Below, piece after piece: positions 23,766 through 32,040 of a stretch of 63,846 bases of DNA. The stretch is from positions 1-63,846 of the forward strand of contig CACZNC010000005.1 of NCBI GenBank assembly GCA_902782445.1. The letters run 5' to 3'. The position numbers and the translations under genes are program-made. Source of the DNA: an uncultured Ruminococcus sp. Lineage in GTDB: Bacteria > Bacillota > Clostridia > Oscillospirales > CAG-272. The notes under the pieces were generated by a model. It was given only the letters and a program-made list of their open reading frames with translations, searched no databases and had not been told where the DNA came from. The number at the start of each line of letters is the position of its first letter. The first letter of the stretch is position 1.

Positions 23766-23778
23766 ATCAGTCTGATAT
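23764..23778. promoter_or_regulatory. 15-base perfect palindrome between divergent genes
   Basis: ATATCAG-T-CTGATAT overlaps the presumed TtcA-like start and lies 28 bases before the amidase ATG. It could be an operator or part of a leaderless start region; no known regulator motif is recognised. Confidence 0.4.
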
Positions 23779-23805
23779 TCAGCGTATCTCGAACGGAGGA
23801 AACCC

Positions 23806-24372
23806 ATGCCGCTCAAAATCTATCTCGATCAGGGGCACAACCCCGACAATCCCAACGCGGGCGCGGAAGGAAACGGATTCCGGGAGCAGGATCTCGTCTA
23901 TGCCATCGGACAGCGGACCGCGGCGATGCTCCGGGGGTACGGCTTCGACGTGAAGCTCTCCCGCCCGACGCCGGGGACCCGGCTGGGCACGTCCGTCGCG
24001 ACCTCCCTCGCCGCCCGGGTGAACGAGGCCAACGACTGGGACGCCGACTACTTCATCAGCCTCCACTGCAACGCCTCCGACGTGACCGCCGCCTCGGGCT
24101 CGGAAGCCTTCGTATTCCGGCGGGACAGCGAGGCGGAATGGCTTGCCTGGCGTCTCCTCGAAGGGGTGACGGACGCGACGGGCCTCGAAAACCGCGGGAT
24201 CTTTGCCCGGCCTTCCCTCTATGTGCTGCGGAAGACCCGGATGCCGGCGGTCCTCATGGAGCTCGGGTTCATCACCAATCCCGAAGACGCCGCGCTTCTG
24301 GCCTATTCGCCGAACCTCTTCGCCGAGGGTCTGACGAACGGGATCCTCGCCTATCTGGGGCGTCAGGAGTGA
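23806..24372 (+). CDS. N-acetylmuramoyl-L-alanine amidase (Amidase_3)
   Basis: 188-residue zinc amidase that cuts the bond between MurNAc and the stem peptide. Zinc ligands: the His of LDQGHN (His11), the Glu of the REQDL segment, the His of ISLHCNA; the catalytic Glu of LMELGFITN. It is only the catalytic domain, with no signal peptide and no wall-binding domain, so export by another route or a role in sporulation/lysis is possible. GGAGG lies 7 bases before the ATG. It is divergent from the TtcA-like gene and converges on trmD, ending 3 bases from it. Confidence 0.9.
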   Translation: MPLKIYLDQGHNPDNPNAGAEGNGFREQDLVYAIGQRTAAMLRGYGFDVKLSRPTPGTRLGTSVATSLAARVNEANDWDADYFISLHCNASDVTAASGSEAFVFRRDSEAEWLAWRLLEGVTDATGLENRGIFARPSLYVLRKTRMPAVLMELGFITNPEDAALLAYSPNLFAEGLTNGILAYLGRQE

Positions 24373-24375
24373 ACT

Positions 24376-25077
24376 TTATTTTTCTGTTCCGTTCGGTTCC
24401 AGCAGATCGGGGCGGCGTTCCTTTGTGATGCGGAGGGCTTCTTCGTGCCGCCACTTCTCGATGTTCGCGTGATGGCCGGAGAGCAGGACTTCGGGGACTT
24501 CCCTGCCCATCCAGACCGGCGGGCGGGTGTACTGGGGGTATTCGAGCAGTCCGTCGCCGAAGCTCTCGTTTTCGTAGCATTCAGGGAGGGAGAGCACGCC
24601 GTCGCAGAGCCTTCCCACGGCGTCCGTCACGAGGCAGGCGGGGAGTTCCCCTCCCGTCAGGACGAAATCCCCGATGGAGATCTCCTCGTCGACGATCTCC
24701 TCGATCAGCCGCTCGTCCACGCCCTCGTAATGGCCGCAGATCAGCACCAGCCGGTCGAATCCCGCGAACTCCTTCGCTTTGTTCTGGCAGAAGACGGAGC
24801 CCCGGGGGGAGAGGTAGACCGTATGGAGGGAATCGTCCCCCCGGTCTTCGGTGACGGCCTTCCACGCCCGGTAGATGGGGGGAGCCGCCATGAGCATCCC
24901 GCGCCCTCCTCCGTAGGGGGTGTCGTCGACCCGGCGGTGCTTGTCCTCGGACCAGTCGCGGATGTTGTGGCAGCGGACGTCCAGCTTTCCGGCGCGGCGG
25001 GCTCTCCCGATGATGCTCTCGGACAGGATGGCGTCCACGTATTCGGGAAAGAGGGTGAGGATGTCGATCCGCATCAT
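24376..25077 (-). CDS. trmD: tRNA (guanine37-N1)-methyltransferase
   Basis: 233 residues. TrmD landmarks: MRIDILTLFPEY at the start, DDTPYGGGRGMLM, the trefoil-knot SAM site LSPRG / LICGHYEGVDERL and DEEISIGDFVLTGGE; the usual bacterial length. Methylates G37 to prevent +1 frameshifting. Overlaps rimM by four bases. The usual neighbours rpsP (upstream) and rplS (downstream) are absent here. Confidence 0.97.
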   Translation of the reverse strand: MMRIDILTLFPEYVDAILSESIIGRARRAGKLDVRCHNIRDWSEDKHRRVDDTPYGGGRGMLMAAPPIYRAWKAVTEDRGDDSLHTVYLSPRGSVFCQNKAKEFAGFDRLVLICGHYEGVDERLIEEIVDEEISIGDFVLTGGELPACLVTDAVGRLCDGVLSLPECYENESFGDGLLEYPQYTRPPVWMGREVPEVLLSGHHANIEKWRHEEALRITKERRPDLLEPNGTEK

Positions 25078-25598
25078 TCCCGCATCCCTTCGATCAGGGA
25101 GACGTACACCCCCGCCCGCTCCCCTTCCGTGACGGTCTCCCGGATGAATTCCTTCACCGCCGGGATCATGAACGATCCTCCCCGGACGTCGTCCACCACA
25201 TAGATGTCGCGCCCGCCGGGGGAGATCACGTCCGAGAGGGTCCCGTAGACTTCGCCGGTCTCCGCGTCTTTCACGGAAAGTCCCAAAAGATCCGCCACAA
25301 AGACGTCGCCCGGGCGGGTCTTTATCTCGTCCCGGTCCGCGTAGAAGACCGTCCCCTTGTACGGGATCGCGTCCTCGAGGGTGTTCACCTCCTCGAAGGA
25401 GACGAGGGCCATGCCCTTCTGCACGGAGGAGGAGCGCACCTTCATGGGGACGAATTCCCCGGAGGCGTTCTTTTTATAGAGAGTCCCGAGAGCCGCCAGC
25501 GTCCCGGGGGTATCGCACCACGATTCGAGCCTCAGCGTCCCCCGCACCCCATGGGTGGAGACCGCCTTGCCGCATTCCAGATACTTCTGCTTCGCCAT
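25074..25598 (-). CDS. rimM: 16S rRNA processing protein RimM
   Basis: 174 residues. GKAVSTHGVRGTLRLES at the N-terminus is the RimM signature, with the PRC-barrel domain in the C-terminal half (VFVADLLGLSVKDAETGEVYG, YVVDD, FMIPAVKEFI). Aids 30S maturation by binding S19. GGAGA precedes the ATG. It is first of a two-gene unit with trmD and has a sigma-A promoter at 25649-25677. Confidence 0.96.
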   Translation of the reverse strand: MAKQKYLECGKAVSTHGVRGTLRLESWCDTPGTLAALGTLYKKNASGEFVPMKVRSSSVQKGMALVSFEEVNTLEDAIPYKGTVFYADRDEIKTRPGDVFVADLLGLSVKDAETGEVYGTLSDVISPGGRDIYVVDDVRGGSFMIPAVKEFIRETVTEGERAGVYVSLIEGMRE

Positions 25599-25648
25599 TC
25601 CGACCTCTCCGGGGCAAAAACCCCGCGAATCTGATATTTCAGTATGTT

Positions 25649-25677
25649 AGTATACCACAAAAGAGGCGATTTGTCAA
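25649..25677 (-). promoter_or_regulatory. Sigma-A promoter for rimM-trmD
   Basis: Minus strand TTGACA (25672-25677), 17-base spacer, TATACT (25649-25654). It lies between rimM and repeat copy E, so the repeat is outside the operon. Confidence 0.8.
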
Positions 25678-25734
25678 CCGATGAATCGAAAGCTCCGAAA
25701 AAGATTTATGATTTTCGACCGGGATGTTCGCAAA

Positions 25735-26032
25735 AAGGGAAACGAGGCTTCTTTGAAAATGAAGCCCTGCTGAACAAGTTCAGCGGCAAGAAACTTCAAT
25801 TGGGTAAGGGGAATGGCTCTCACAATTTCGTTCAGGCTGTGTCCGCACACCCATTTAGTCATCCAACCTTATCAGAGTTATCCTTCGTGAGCTCACATGT
25901 TACGGCTGCCGTAAGCGAGAATTCCCAAAGGGGATTCTCGGGGGTGGGATGGTTGGTCTCATGTTTGGATACATGACATTCCCACCCCGTCATTCGCCGT
26001 CTACGTGACGCAATCAAAACCCATGAAGTCAG
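25735..26032 (+). repeat. Family I dispersed repeat, copy E (longest form)
   Basis: About 298 bases, the fullest copy: GGCTTC/GAAGCC hairpin, extra hairpin GCTGAAC/GTTCAGC, core with CCTTATCAGAGTTATC, GTGAGCTCAC, hairpin ACGGC/GCCGT, CGAGAAT/ATTCTCG hairpin, long arm GGGGTGGGA / TTCCCACCCC with CATGT/ACATG inside, and the AAAACCCATGAAGTCAG end. The inner stems differ in sequence from copies C and D but still pair. It lies in the gap between the rplL terminator and the rimM promoter. Confidence 0.92.
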
Positions 26033-26067
26033 CTTCAAAGAAGGAAAAAGTATCATCCCCCGGAAAG

Positions 26068-26104
26068 ACAAAAAACAGACGCTTGTTCGGGCGTCTGTTT
26101 TCCG
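26068..26104 (-). terminator. Rho-independent terminator of rplJ-rplL
   Basis: Perfect arms CAGACGC (26091-26097 and 26076-26082 on the two sides) with a run of U on the minus-strand transcript. Confidence 0.9.
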
Positions 26105-26144
26105 GTTATTGAACGGGTTGATCTGTCTGGTTCGGTTCGGAAAC

Positions 26145-26519
26145 TTATTTGACTTCGACTTCCGCGCCGGTAGCCGCGATCTTCGCCTTGAGGGCTTCCG
26201 CGTCTTCCTTGGAGATGCCTTCCTTGATCGGCTTCGGAGCGCTCTCGACGAGGTCCTTCGCTTCCTTCAGGCCGAGGCCGGTGATTTCGCGGACGACCTT
26301 GATGACGTCGAGCTTCTTCGCGCCGAAGGACTTCAGGATGACGTCGAATTCGGTCTTCTCTTCAACGGGAGCGGCAGCAGCGCCGGCGCCGGCGACAGCC
26401 ACGGGAGCAGCGGCGGAAACGCCGAACTCTTCCTCAACGGCCTTCACGAGGTCAGCCAGTTCGAGGATGGTGAGGGACTTGATTTCTTCAAGAATCGCAA
26501 GAGACTTTTCGGTTGCCAT
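26145..26519 (-). CDS. rplL: Ribosomal protein L7/L12
   Basis: 124-residue stalk protein. N-terminal dimerisation domain ([22 protein letters not shown]), Ala/Pro-rich hinge around residues 37-54 and C-terminal factor-binding domain ([32 protein letters not shown]). GGAGG precedes the ATG. Second gene of the rplJ-rplL unit and followed by a strong terminator. Confidence 0.98.
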   Translation of the reverse strand: MATEKSLAILEEIKSLTILELADLVKAVEEEFGVSAAAPVAVAGAGAAAAPVEEKTEFDVILKSFGAKKLDVIKVVREITGLGLKEAKDLVESAPKPIKEGISKEDAEALKAKIAATGAEVEVK

Positions 26520-26575
26520 TTTAATTTCCTCCGTTTATGAATGATGATGTCTTATTCGGATTTTTTGAGCCGTGA

Positions 26576-27121
26576 TTATTCGGCTGCGGGTGCTTCTTCA
26601 GCGGGAGCTTCCGCCGGGGCTTCGCCTTCGTTTTCCTTGTCCACGATGGCCTGGAGCACATAAGCGAACTTGTAGAGCGGGCTCTGGATGCTGCCGAGGA
26701 ACTTGGCGACGAGGGCTTCCTTGCCCGGGATGGATGCCAGTTCGTTCACGGTAGCCGCGTCCACGACCTTGCCTTCGAGAAGGCCGCCGCGGATCTCAAA
26801 GGTCTCAATCTTGTCCGCGTATTCCTTCAGGATTCTCGCGGGGGCGATCGGATCTTCATAGCTGACGGCGAGGGCGTTCATGCCGTTCAGTTCGGACTTG
26901 AGTCCGTCGAAACCGGCCTTTTCAGCAGCCTTGCCGATGAGCGTGTTCTTGATGACGGCGTATTCGACGCCGGCTTCGCGCAGAGCTTTGCGGAGCTTGG
27001 TGTCTTCGTCGACGGTGATGCCTTCGTACTTCACGAGCACGCCGGACGCCGCACGGCTCATCTTGTCCGCAAGACCTTCCACGATCGCTTTCTTCTGCTC
27101 TAAGATTTTCGCGCTGGGCAT
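26576..27121 (-). CDS. rplJ: Ribosomal protein L10
   Basis: 181 residues; anchors L7/L12 to 23S rRNA and represses its own mRNA through the leader. ILEQKKAIVEGLADKM at the start, VKNTLIGKAAEKAGF and the C-terminal helix that binds L7/L12 are typical. The last 20 residues are an Ala/Glu/Pro tail rarely seen in shorter L10 proteins. Spaced 56 bases before rplL. Confidence 0.97.
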   Translation of the reverse strand: MPSAKILEQKKAIVEGLADKMSRAASGVLVKYEGITVDEDTKLRKALREAGVEYAVIKNTLIGKAAEKAGFDGLKSELNGMNALAVSYEDPIAPARILKEYADKIETFEIRGGLLEGKVVDAATVNELASIPGKEALVAKFLGSIQSPLYKFAYVLQAIVDKENEGEAPAEAPAEEAPAAE

Positions 27122-27129
27122 TGAGTGTT

Positions 27130-27280
27130 TCCTCCTTATCAGGATATGACAGGCACGAAAAAAGTCCTTCTCCGCCGCGCAGACGAAAAAAGACCGTGAA
27201 TATCGTGTATTCGAACGTCTCTCCTCGGCAGGGTGGCGGCTTCGCTTTTACGGTAACCTGCTGTCTTTGGTTCAACAACG
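27130..27280 (-). ncRNA. L10 leader (autoregulatory rplJ mRNA leader)
   Basis: The 5' untranslated region holds the L10-leader core AACCAAAGACAGCAGG (plus-strand bases 27257-27272 in complement), followed by GAAGCCGCC and CCCTGCCGAGG, as in the Rfam L10_leader family. The L10/L12 complex binds it and lowers translation or transcription of rplJ-rplL. The repeated FCGT/TTTTTTCG pairs just before the gene may form an attenuator. Confidence 0.85.
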
Positions 27281-27286
27281 AATGGA

Positions 27287-27315
27287 ATTATACCACAGAG
27301 CCGCCCCGTTGTCAA
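27287..27315 (-). promoter_or_regulatory. Consensus sigma-A promoter of rplJ-rplL
   Basis: Perfect TTGACA (27310-27315), 17-base spacer, perfect TATAAT (27287-27292) on the minus strand. It shows that rplJ-rplL is transcribed independently of rplK-rplA, which are not in the window. Confidence 0.93.
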
Positions 27316-27420
27316 GGGATTTTCCCACAGTTTTTTCGGTTTTTTCCGGGATTTTTCCGTCTGTTTTTTCATCTCCCCCGCCGGGAGGGACGGATCGGAC
27401 GGGGGATCTCCTCACAGGCG

Positions 27421-28026
27421 TCATTTGAGAACGGTCCGGCCGCACTTGTAGCAGTTCTCCCGGCTGAGCGGGCCGATCCAGCCGCAGAAGGGGCAGACGA
27501 ATTTCGGATCGAGGGTCTCGGCCGCGTCCTTCACGTCCATCCGGGCGGGATAGCGGAAGCCGGGGAGGAAGAGGAGGGTGTCCCCGGTCTTGTAGGGGGC
27601 CTCGGTCTGGAAGACGTTGATCCTGACCTTCCCGTGGGTGACGCCGTCCTCCCGGAAGAGGCGGATCGCGTAAGGCTTCTTCTCCCCGCGGTCCACGATG
27701 AGGTCGACCATCATCTGCCGTTCGGCCCTGCCCCTCTGCCCGGTGTTCGCGAGCCTGAACCCGCAGTCGATGTCCGTGATCTCCCCCTGCCACGCGGGCT
27801 TCGCGAACCGGTGGAGGCCGAAGAGGACGCAGGAGACCGCGATCCCGACGGCGAGGACGAAGACGGCCCCCATCGCCGGGTATTTCAGTCCGCTGAAATC
27901 GAGAAATAAGCAGGCGGCCGCCGCGGCGATCATGACGATCCCCGATCCCGCGAGGCGCAGGGCGGCGAATTTCGCGTAATCGTCCCGGAAATCCCGGGGG
28001 AGCGAATGAAAGTCCGGCTTTTTCAC
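27421..28026 (-). CDS. Membrane protein with C-terminal zinc ribbon
   Basis: 201 residues, GTG start overlapping the rarA stop (GTGA), with GGAG 7 bases upstream. Two membrane helices (about residues 25-42 and 48-66), a soluble beta-rich middle (GEITDIDCGFRLAN, KPYAIRLFREDGVTHGK) and a C-terminal zinc ribbon FVCPFCGW ... NCYKCGRT. The fold resembles proteins with a DUF3592-like beta domain, but no name is assigned. Coupled to rarA. Confidence 0.82.
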   Translation of the reverse strand: MKKPDFHSLPRDFRDDYAKFAALRLAGSGIVMIAAAAACLFLDFSGLKYPAMGAVFVLAVGIAVSCVLFGLHRFAKPAWQGEITDIDCGFRLANTGQRGRAERQMMVDLIVDRGEKKPYAIRLFREDGVTHGKVRINVFQTEAPYKTGDTLLFLPGFRYPARMDVKDAAETLDPKFVCPFCGWIGPLSRENCYKCGRTVLK

Positions 28027-29264
28027 GGCGTTTCTCCTTTGATTTTTTCGAAATACTGCTTCGCGGCCTGTTCGGTCTTGTTTTCTCCGAACGCGTAGAA
28101 CCGCTTTCCTTTCAGATCGTCCGGCAGATACTGCTGGGCGACCCAGTGGCCGGGAAAGTCGTGGGGATATTTGTACCCTTTGAACTTCGGACTGCGCAGA
28201 TGGAGCGGGATCTCCGTCCCCCGTCCGGCATGGATCTCGCCCTCGGCGGCGGCGTAGGCGGCGTAGGCGGAATTGGACTTCGGGGCGGTGGCGAGGATGA
28301 CGGCGGCGTTGGCGAGGGGGATCCGCGCCTCGGGCAGTCCCAGTTCCCGGGCGGATTCGACGCAGGCGCGCACGATCACCGGGGCCATCGGGTAGGCGGG
28401 TCCGATATCCTCCGAGGCGATCACCATCAGGCGGCGGCAGGGGGAGATCAGATCCCCGCCCTCGAGGAGACGCGCGAGATAGAACACCGCCGCGTCGGGA
28501 TCGGAGCCCCGGATGGACTTCTGCAGGCAGGAGAGCAGATCGTAATGCACGTCCCCGTCCCGGTCGAAATTGCTCTGGCTGACGGAGGGGATGAGGGATT
28601 CGACGAGCGCGAGGTCCGCCTCCGCCGTGCCGTCCGGGTTTTCCGCCGCTCCGAGGGCCGCTTCGAGCATGGTGAGGGACCGGCGGACGTCCCCGGCTCC
28701 CGCGTCTGCCAGCGCCCGGAATGCCTCGTCGGACACGGACGCCCGGGGATATTCCTTCGCGGCCACCGATCGGAGCCTCTCTTCGATGTCCGCCGCCGGG
28801 ACGTGTTTGAACTCGAACACCGAGCACCGGGAGAGCAGGGCGTCGTAGATGTAGTAGTACGGATTTTCGGTGGTGGAGGCGATGAGGGTGATGCGGCCGT
28901 CCTCGAGGTATTCCAGCAGGGACTGCTGCTGCTTCTTGTTGAAGTACTGGATCTCGTCGAGGTAGAGCATCACGCCCTCGGCCCCGAGGATCCCGTCCGC
29001 GTCCTTCGCCACCCGGCGGATATCGTCCAGCCCCGCGGTGGTGGCGTTGAGGCGGTAGAGGGTCTTGTGGGTCTGCGAGGCGATGATCGAGGCCGCGGTG
29101 GTCTTGCCGCATCCCGGAGGGCCGAAGAAGATCATCGAGGGGACGACGCCCCGGGACACCATCCGCCGGAGAATGCCGTCCGGACCGAAGAGGTGCCGCT
29201 GGCCGACGATCTCGTCGAAGCTCACGGGACGGGCGCGGTCGGCGAGGGGGGAAAGCTGAGACAT
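28023..29264 (-). CDS. rarA: Replication-associated recombination protein A (MgsA-type AAA+ ATPase)
   Basis: 413 residues. Walker A GPPGCGKTT at residues 48-56, Walker B LYLDEIQYF, sensor TTENPYYYI and arginine finger RC; the C-terminal oligomerisation domain with RRLMVIASEDIGPAYP is diagnostic. It acts at stalled replication forks with SSB. GGAAAGG precedes the ATG. The mature length and domain order are as in Bacillus and E. coli proteins. Confidence 0.96.
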   Translation of the reverse strand: MSQLSPLADRARPVSFDEIVGQRHLFGPDGILRRMVSRGVVPSMIFFGPPGCGKTTAASIIASQTHKTLYRLNATTAGLDDIRRVAKDADGILGAEGVMLYLDEIQYFNKKQQQSLLEYLEDGRITLIASTTENPYYYIYDALLSRCSVFEFKHVPAADIEERLRSVAAKEYPRASVSDEAFRALADAGAGDVRRSLTMLEAALGAAENPDGTAEADLALVESLIPSVSQSNFDRDGDVHYDLLSCLQKSIRGSDPDAAVFYLARLLEGGDLISPCRRLMVIASEDIGPAYPMAPVIVRACVESARELGLPEARIPLANAAVILATAPKSNSAYAAYAAAEGEIHAGRGTEIPLHLRSPKFKGYKYPHDFPGHWVAQQYLPDDLKGKRFYAFGENKTEQAAKQYFEKIKGETP

Positions 29265-29331
29265 AAAACAAGCCTTTCCTGTATATACTGAACTGTACGG
29301 AAATTGAAATCATCCGCGCGGAGGGACTGTT

Positions 29332-29799
29332 ATGACATGGAAGGAATTCCGCATCGAGCGGGAGGGACGCCGGGGATGGGAGATCGTTCTCCCCTGCTTC
29401 TCCGACGAGGAACGCCCGGAGGACGCGGAGAGGATGAACCGCTTCTACGGGACGGCGGCGGAGAGGATGGCGGAAGCGGCGAAAGTCGAAACCGCGGCGG
29501 ACGCGAGGCGGGCAAGGTACCGCTGCGAGACCCGGATCGACGTTCTGACCGAAGAGGACGCCCGCTCCGGAGAGGAAGGGTCCCCCGGGAACGGCTCTCC
29601 GGGAGAAAAGCGGAAGGGGCTCTTTTTCAGGCGGCGCGGAACGGGGAAATCCGGCTCAGATGAAGAACGCGGGCGGGCCGGGGATATCCGGGTACTGCTG
29701 GATCTCGAGCTCGCCGTGTCGGGCAGGAGGACGAGGCGAAAGACCCTCGAACAGCTCTGGCGGGACGGGACGCTGTGCTCCTCCCGGGTTCTATTGTAG
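29332..29799 (+). CDS. Hypothetical protein, DUF3298-like secondary features
   Basis: 155 residues with GGAGGG 5 bases before the ATG. The N-terminal half (WEIVLPCFSDEERPEDAERMNRFYG) and the C-terminal half (IRVLLDLELAVSGRR) could be two halves of an alpha/beta fold split by an Arg/Gly/Glu-rich linker (residues about 76-112). No signal peptide. Divergent from rarA and followed by GH92. Function unknown; a spurious frame in GC-rich DNA is possible but the good ribosome site argues against it. Confidence 0.6.
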   Translation: MTWKEFRIEREGRRGWEIVLPCFSDEERPEDAERMNRFYGTAAERMAEAAKVETAADARRARYRCETRIDVLTEEDARSGEEGSPGNGSPGEKRKGLFFRRRGTGKSGSDEERGRAGDIRVLLDLELAVSGRRTRRKTLEQLWRDGTLCSSRVLL

Positions 29800-29852
29800 T
29801 GAACTCGGGGCGGGATGTCAAGACCTCTTTCGCGTTGTTTTTCAAAAATCGC

Positions 29853-29881
29853 TTGTCAGAATGCGTTTTCCGTGGTAAAAT
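29853..29881 (+). promoter_or_regulatory. Sigma-A promoter for the GH92 gene
   Basis: TTGTCA (29853-29858), 17-base spacer, TAAAAT (29876-29881), 28 bases before the ATG. Confidence 0.72.
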
Positions 29882-29909
29882 AGGGTATCACACACCCGGA
29901 GGATCATTC

Positions 29910-31871
29910 ATGGACAGAATTTCTCTCGTCAACATCCGGCAGGGGACGAAATCCGTTCCCCGCTTCTCCCAGGGCAACACCCTCCCCCTCGTGCAGAGAC
30001 CGTTCGGCATGACGGCCTTCGCCCCCCAGACCGAGCGGAACGGCAGCTGGTACTACCATCCGGACTCCCACAGCGTCGAGGGCATCCGCCTGACCCATCA
30101 GCCGAGCCCGTGGATCAGCGACTACGGGACCTTCCTCATGACGCCCCAGAACGACGTGATCGCGTCCTCGGCGGGCGGAGCCTGGGGCGGACACAGACCG
30201 GCGGACGACGTCATGACGCCCTCGTATCTGAAGATCCGCTTCCTGCGCCCGATGTGCGATTTCGAGATCACGCCGACGGAGCGCGGAGCCAAAGGCCGCC
30301 TGCATTTCGACACGGACCGCCGCTCCTGCCTCTCCATCCTTCCCGTCATGGGCGATTACGCGTTCACCGTCGTCCCGGAGAAGAACGAGGTGATCGGCAC
30401 GACGACCGGGCATTCCGGCGACATCGCGAAGGATTTTAAGATGATCTTCGTGCTGCAATTCGCGCCCGGCGACGTCGATTTCGAGGCGACGAAGCCGAAC
30501 GGAACGAACGGCACGGACAAGGGACACCTGCACATTTTCCTGAACGCGGCCGACCTTGAATTCTCCGTCGGCACCTCCTACATTTCGGCGGAATATGCCG
30601 AGGCCGTGATCGAGCGCGAGATCGCCGGACGGAGCTTCGACGAGGTCAGGGCGGAGAACGACGCGATCTGGGCAGAACGCCTCGGGCGGATCGACGCGGA
30701 ATTCGACGACCCGAAGACGGAGCGCACCTTCTACACCTGCCTCTGGCGGACCTTCCTCTTCCCCCACAAGTGCTACGAGCTGACGGCGGAGGGCAGGCCG
30801 GTCCACTACGCGCCTTACGACGGATCTATCCGGGAAGGAGTGCGCTACACCGACAACGGATTCTGGGACACCTACCGGACGGTCTACCCGCTGTTCTCGA
30901 AAATCGCGCGGGAGGAGTTCGCCGAAATGCTCGAGGGCTTCGTGAACGACTACCGGGAATGCGGCTGGCTCCCCCGGTGGATCTCCATCGGCGAGGTCGG
31001 CTGCATGCCCTCCACCCTGATCGACGCGGTGATCGCCACGGCCGTCGCGAACGGGATCGGCTCCCGGAAGACCTGGGAAGACGCCCTCGACGGGATGCTC
31101 AACCACGCCAACCACAACGGTCCCCTGCCCCGCTTCGGACGCAACGGCGCGGAATCCTACGTGAAATACGGCTACGTGCCCCGGGACGAGCACGGCGAAA
31201 GCGTCAACCTCACCCTCGACGCGGCCTACGGCGACTGGTGCATCGCGCAGGTGGCGAAAGCTCTCGGCCGGGACGAGCTGATCCCCGCATACGAGCGGCG
31301 GGCGAAGAACTACAAAAACCTCTTCGATCCCGAAACCGGCTTCATGCGCGGGAAGGACAAAGAGGGTAAAATGGCGGAGGACTTCGATCCCGTCAAATGG
31401 GGCGGCGAATACACGGAGGCCTCGGCATGGCAGTCCACCTTCGCGGTCCCCCACGACGTCGACGGGCTTGCGGAGCTCTTCGGCGGGCCGGACAAAATGC
31501 TCGCGAAGCTGGACGAGCTCTTTGCGACGCCTCCGGTCTACCGGGTCCACGGCTACGGCGGGGAGATCCACGAAATGACGGAGATGGCGGCTGTCGACCT
31601 CGGGCAGTTCGCGATCTCGAATCAGCCCTCCTTCCATCTGCCCTTCCTATACGCCGCCCTCGGGCATCCCGAAAAGGCCGCGTACTGGGCGCACAAGGCC
31701 GCGCTCGGATATTTCTCCGACGAGCCGGACGGCTTCCCGGGGGACGAGGACAACGGCACGACCGCAGCCTGGTTCCTCTTCGTCTGCCTCGGCGAATACC
31801 CGCTCTGCCCCGGCAAGGCCGAGAACGTGAAATTCCCGGGATTGGCAAAAAGCTGGAAGATCAACGTCTGA
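29910..31871 (+). CDS. GH92 alpha-mannosidase
   Basis: 653-residue exo-alpha-mannosidase of GH92, a calcium-dependent family acting on alpha-1,2/1,3/1,6-mannose of N-glycans and yeast mannan. Signatures: NGFWDTYRTVYP, GFVNDYRECGWLPRW, SIGEVGCMPST, YTEASAWQSTF, NQPSFHLPFLY, GFPGDEDNGTTAAWFLF. The ATG at 29910 has GGAGG 6 bases upstream; longer in-frame starts fall in the promoter. No signal peptide is visible, so it appears cytoplasmic, unlike most Bacteroides GH92. Own promoter and terminator: a single-gene unit. Confidence 0.95.
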   Translation: MDRISLVNIRQGTKSVPRFSQGNTLPLVQRPFGMTAFAPQTERNGSWYYHPDSHSVEGIRLTHQPSPWISDYGTFLMTPQNDVIASSAGGAWGGHRPADDVMTPSYLKIRFLRPMCDFEITPTERGAKGRLHFDTDRRSCLSILPVMGDYAFTVVPEKNEVIGTTTGHSGDIAKDFKMIFVLQFAPGDVDFEATKPNGTNGTDKGHLHIFLNAADLEFSVGTSYISAEYAEAVIEREIAGRSFDEVRAENDAIWAERLGRIDAEFDDPKTERTFYTCLWRTFLFPHKCYELTAEGRPVHYAPYDGSIREGVRYTDNGFWDTYRTVYPLFSKIAREEFAEMLEGFVNDYRECGWLPRWISIGEVGCMPSTLIDAVIATAVANGIGSRKTWEDALDGMLNHANHNGPLPRFGRNGAESYVKYGYVPRDEHGESVNLTLDAAYGDWCIAQVAKALGRDELIPAYERRAKNYKNLFDPETGFMRGKDKEGKMAEDFDPVKWGGEYTEASAWQSTFAVPHDVDGLAELFGGPDKMLAKLDELFATPPVYRVHGYGGEIHEMTEMAAVDLGQFAISNQPSFHLPFLYAALGHPEKAAYWAHKAALGYFSDEPDGFPGDEDNGTTAAWFLFVCLGEYPLCPGKAENVKFPGLAKSWKINV

Positions 31872-31881
31872 GAAAAACAAA

Positions 31882-31926
31882 AAACCGCCGCGTCTCTCCC
31901 ATCTTTTGGGGAGGCGCGGTTTTCTC
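31882..31926 (+). terminator. Terminator after GH92
   Basis: Imperfect hairpin, AAAACCGC and GCGGTTTT arms around a loop of CTTTTG, ending in TTTTC. Confidence 0.6.
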
Positions 31927-31961
31927 ACGCTCCTGTTGAATCTGCAACAACAGATTGATGC

Positions 31962-31990
31962 TTGCTTTTCGTTCCGGGGTCCGGTATAAT
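31962..31990 (+). promoter_or_regulatory. Sigma-A promoter for the 32041 regulator
   Basis: TTGCTT (31962-31967), 17-base spacer, TATAAT (31985-31990), 50 bases before the ATG. Confidence 0.75.
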
Positions 31991-32040
31991 GGAATCGCAC
32001 CGGCCGGTGACAGAACCAACCGAAAGGAAGATGAAACGGC

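Noticed and set aside
23806..24372. Amidase as sign of a prophage
   Set aside because: No holin, portal, tail or integrase gene nearby; flanks are housekeeping genes.
5091..26032. Family I as complete insertion sequences
   Set aside because: No transposase frame in any copy and no consistent terminal inverted repeats.
25649..26032. Family I copy E as a riboswitch or leader of rimM-trmD
   Set aside because: It lies upstream of the promoter in the opposite orientation, so it is not in the rimM leader.
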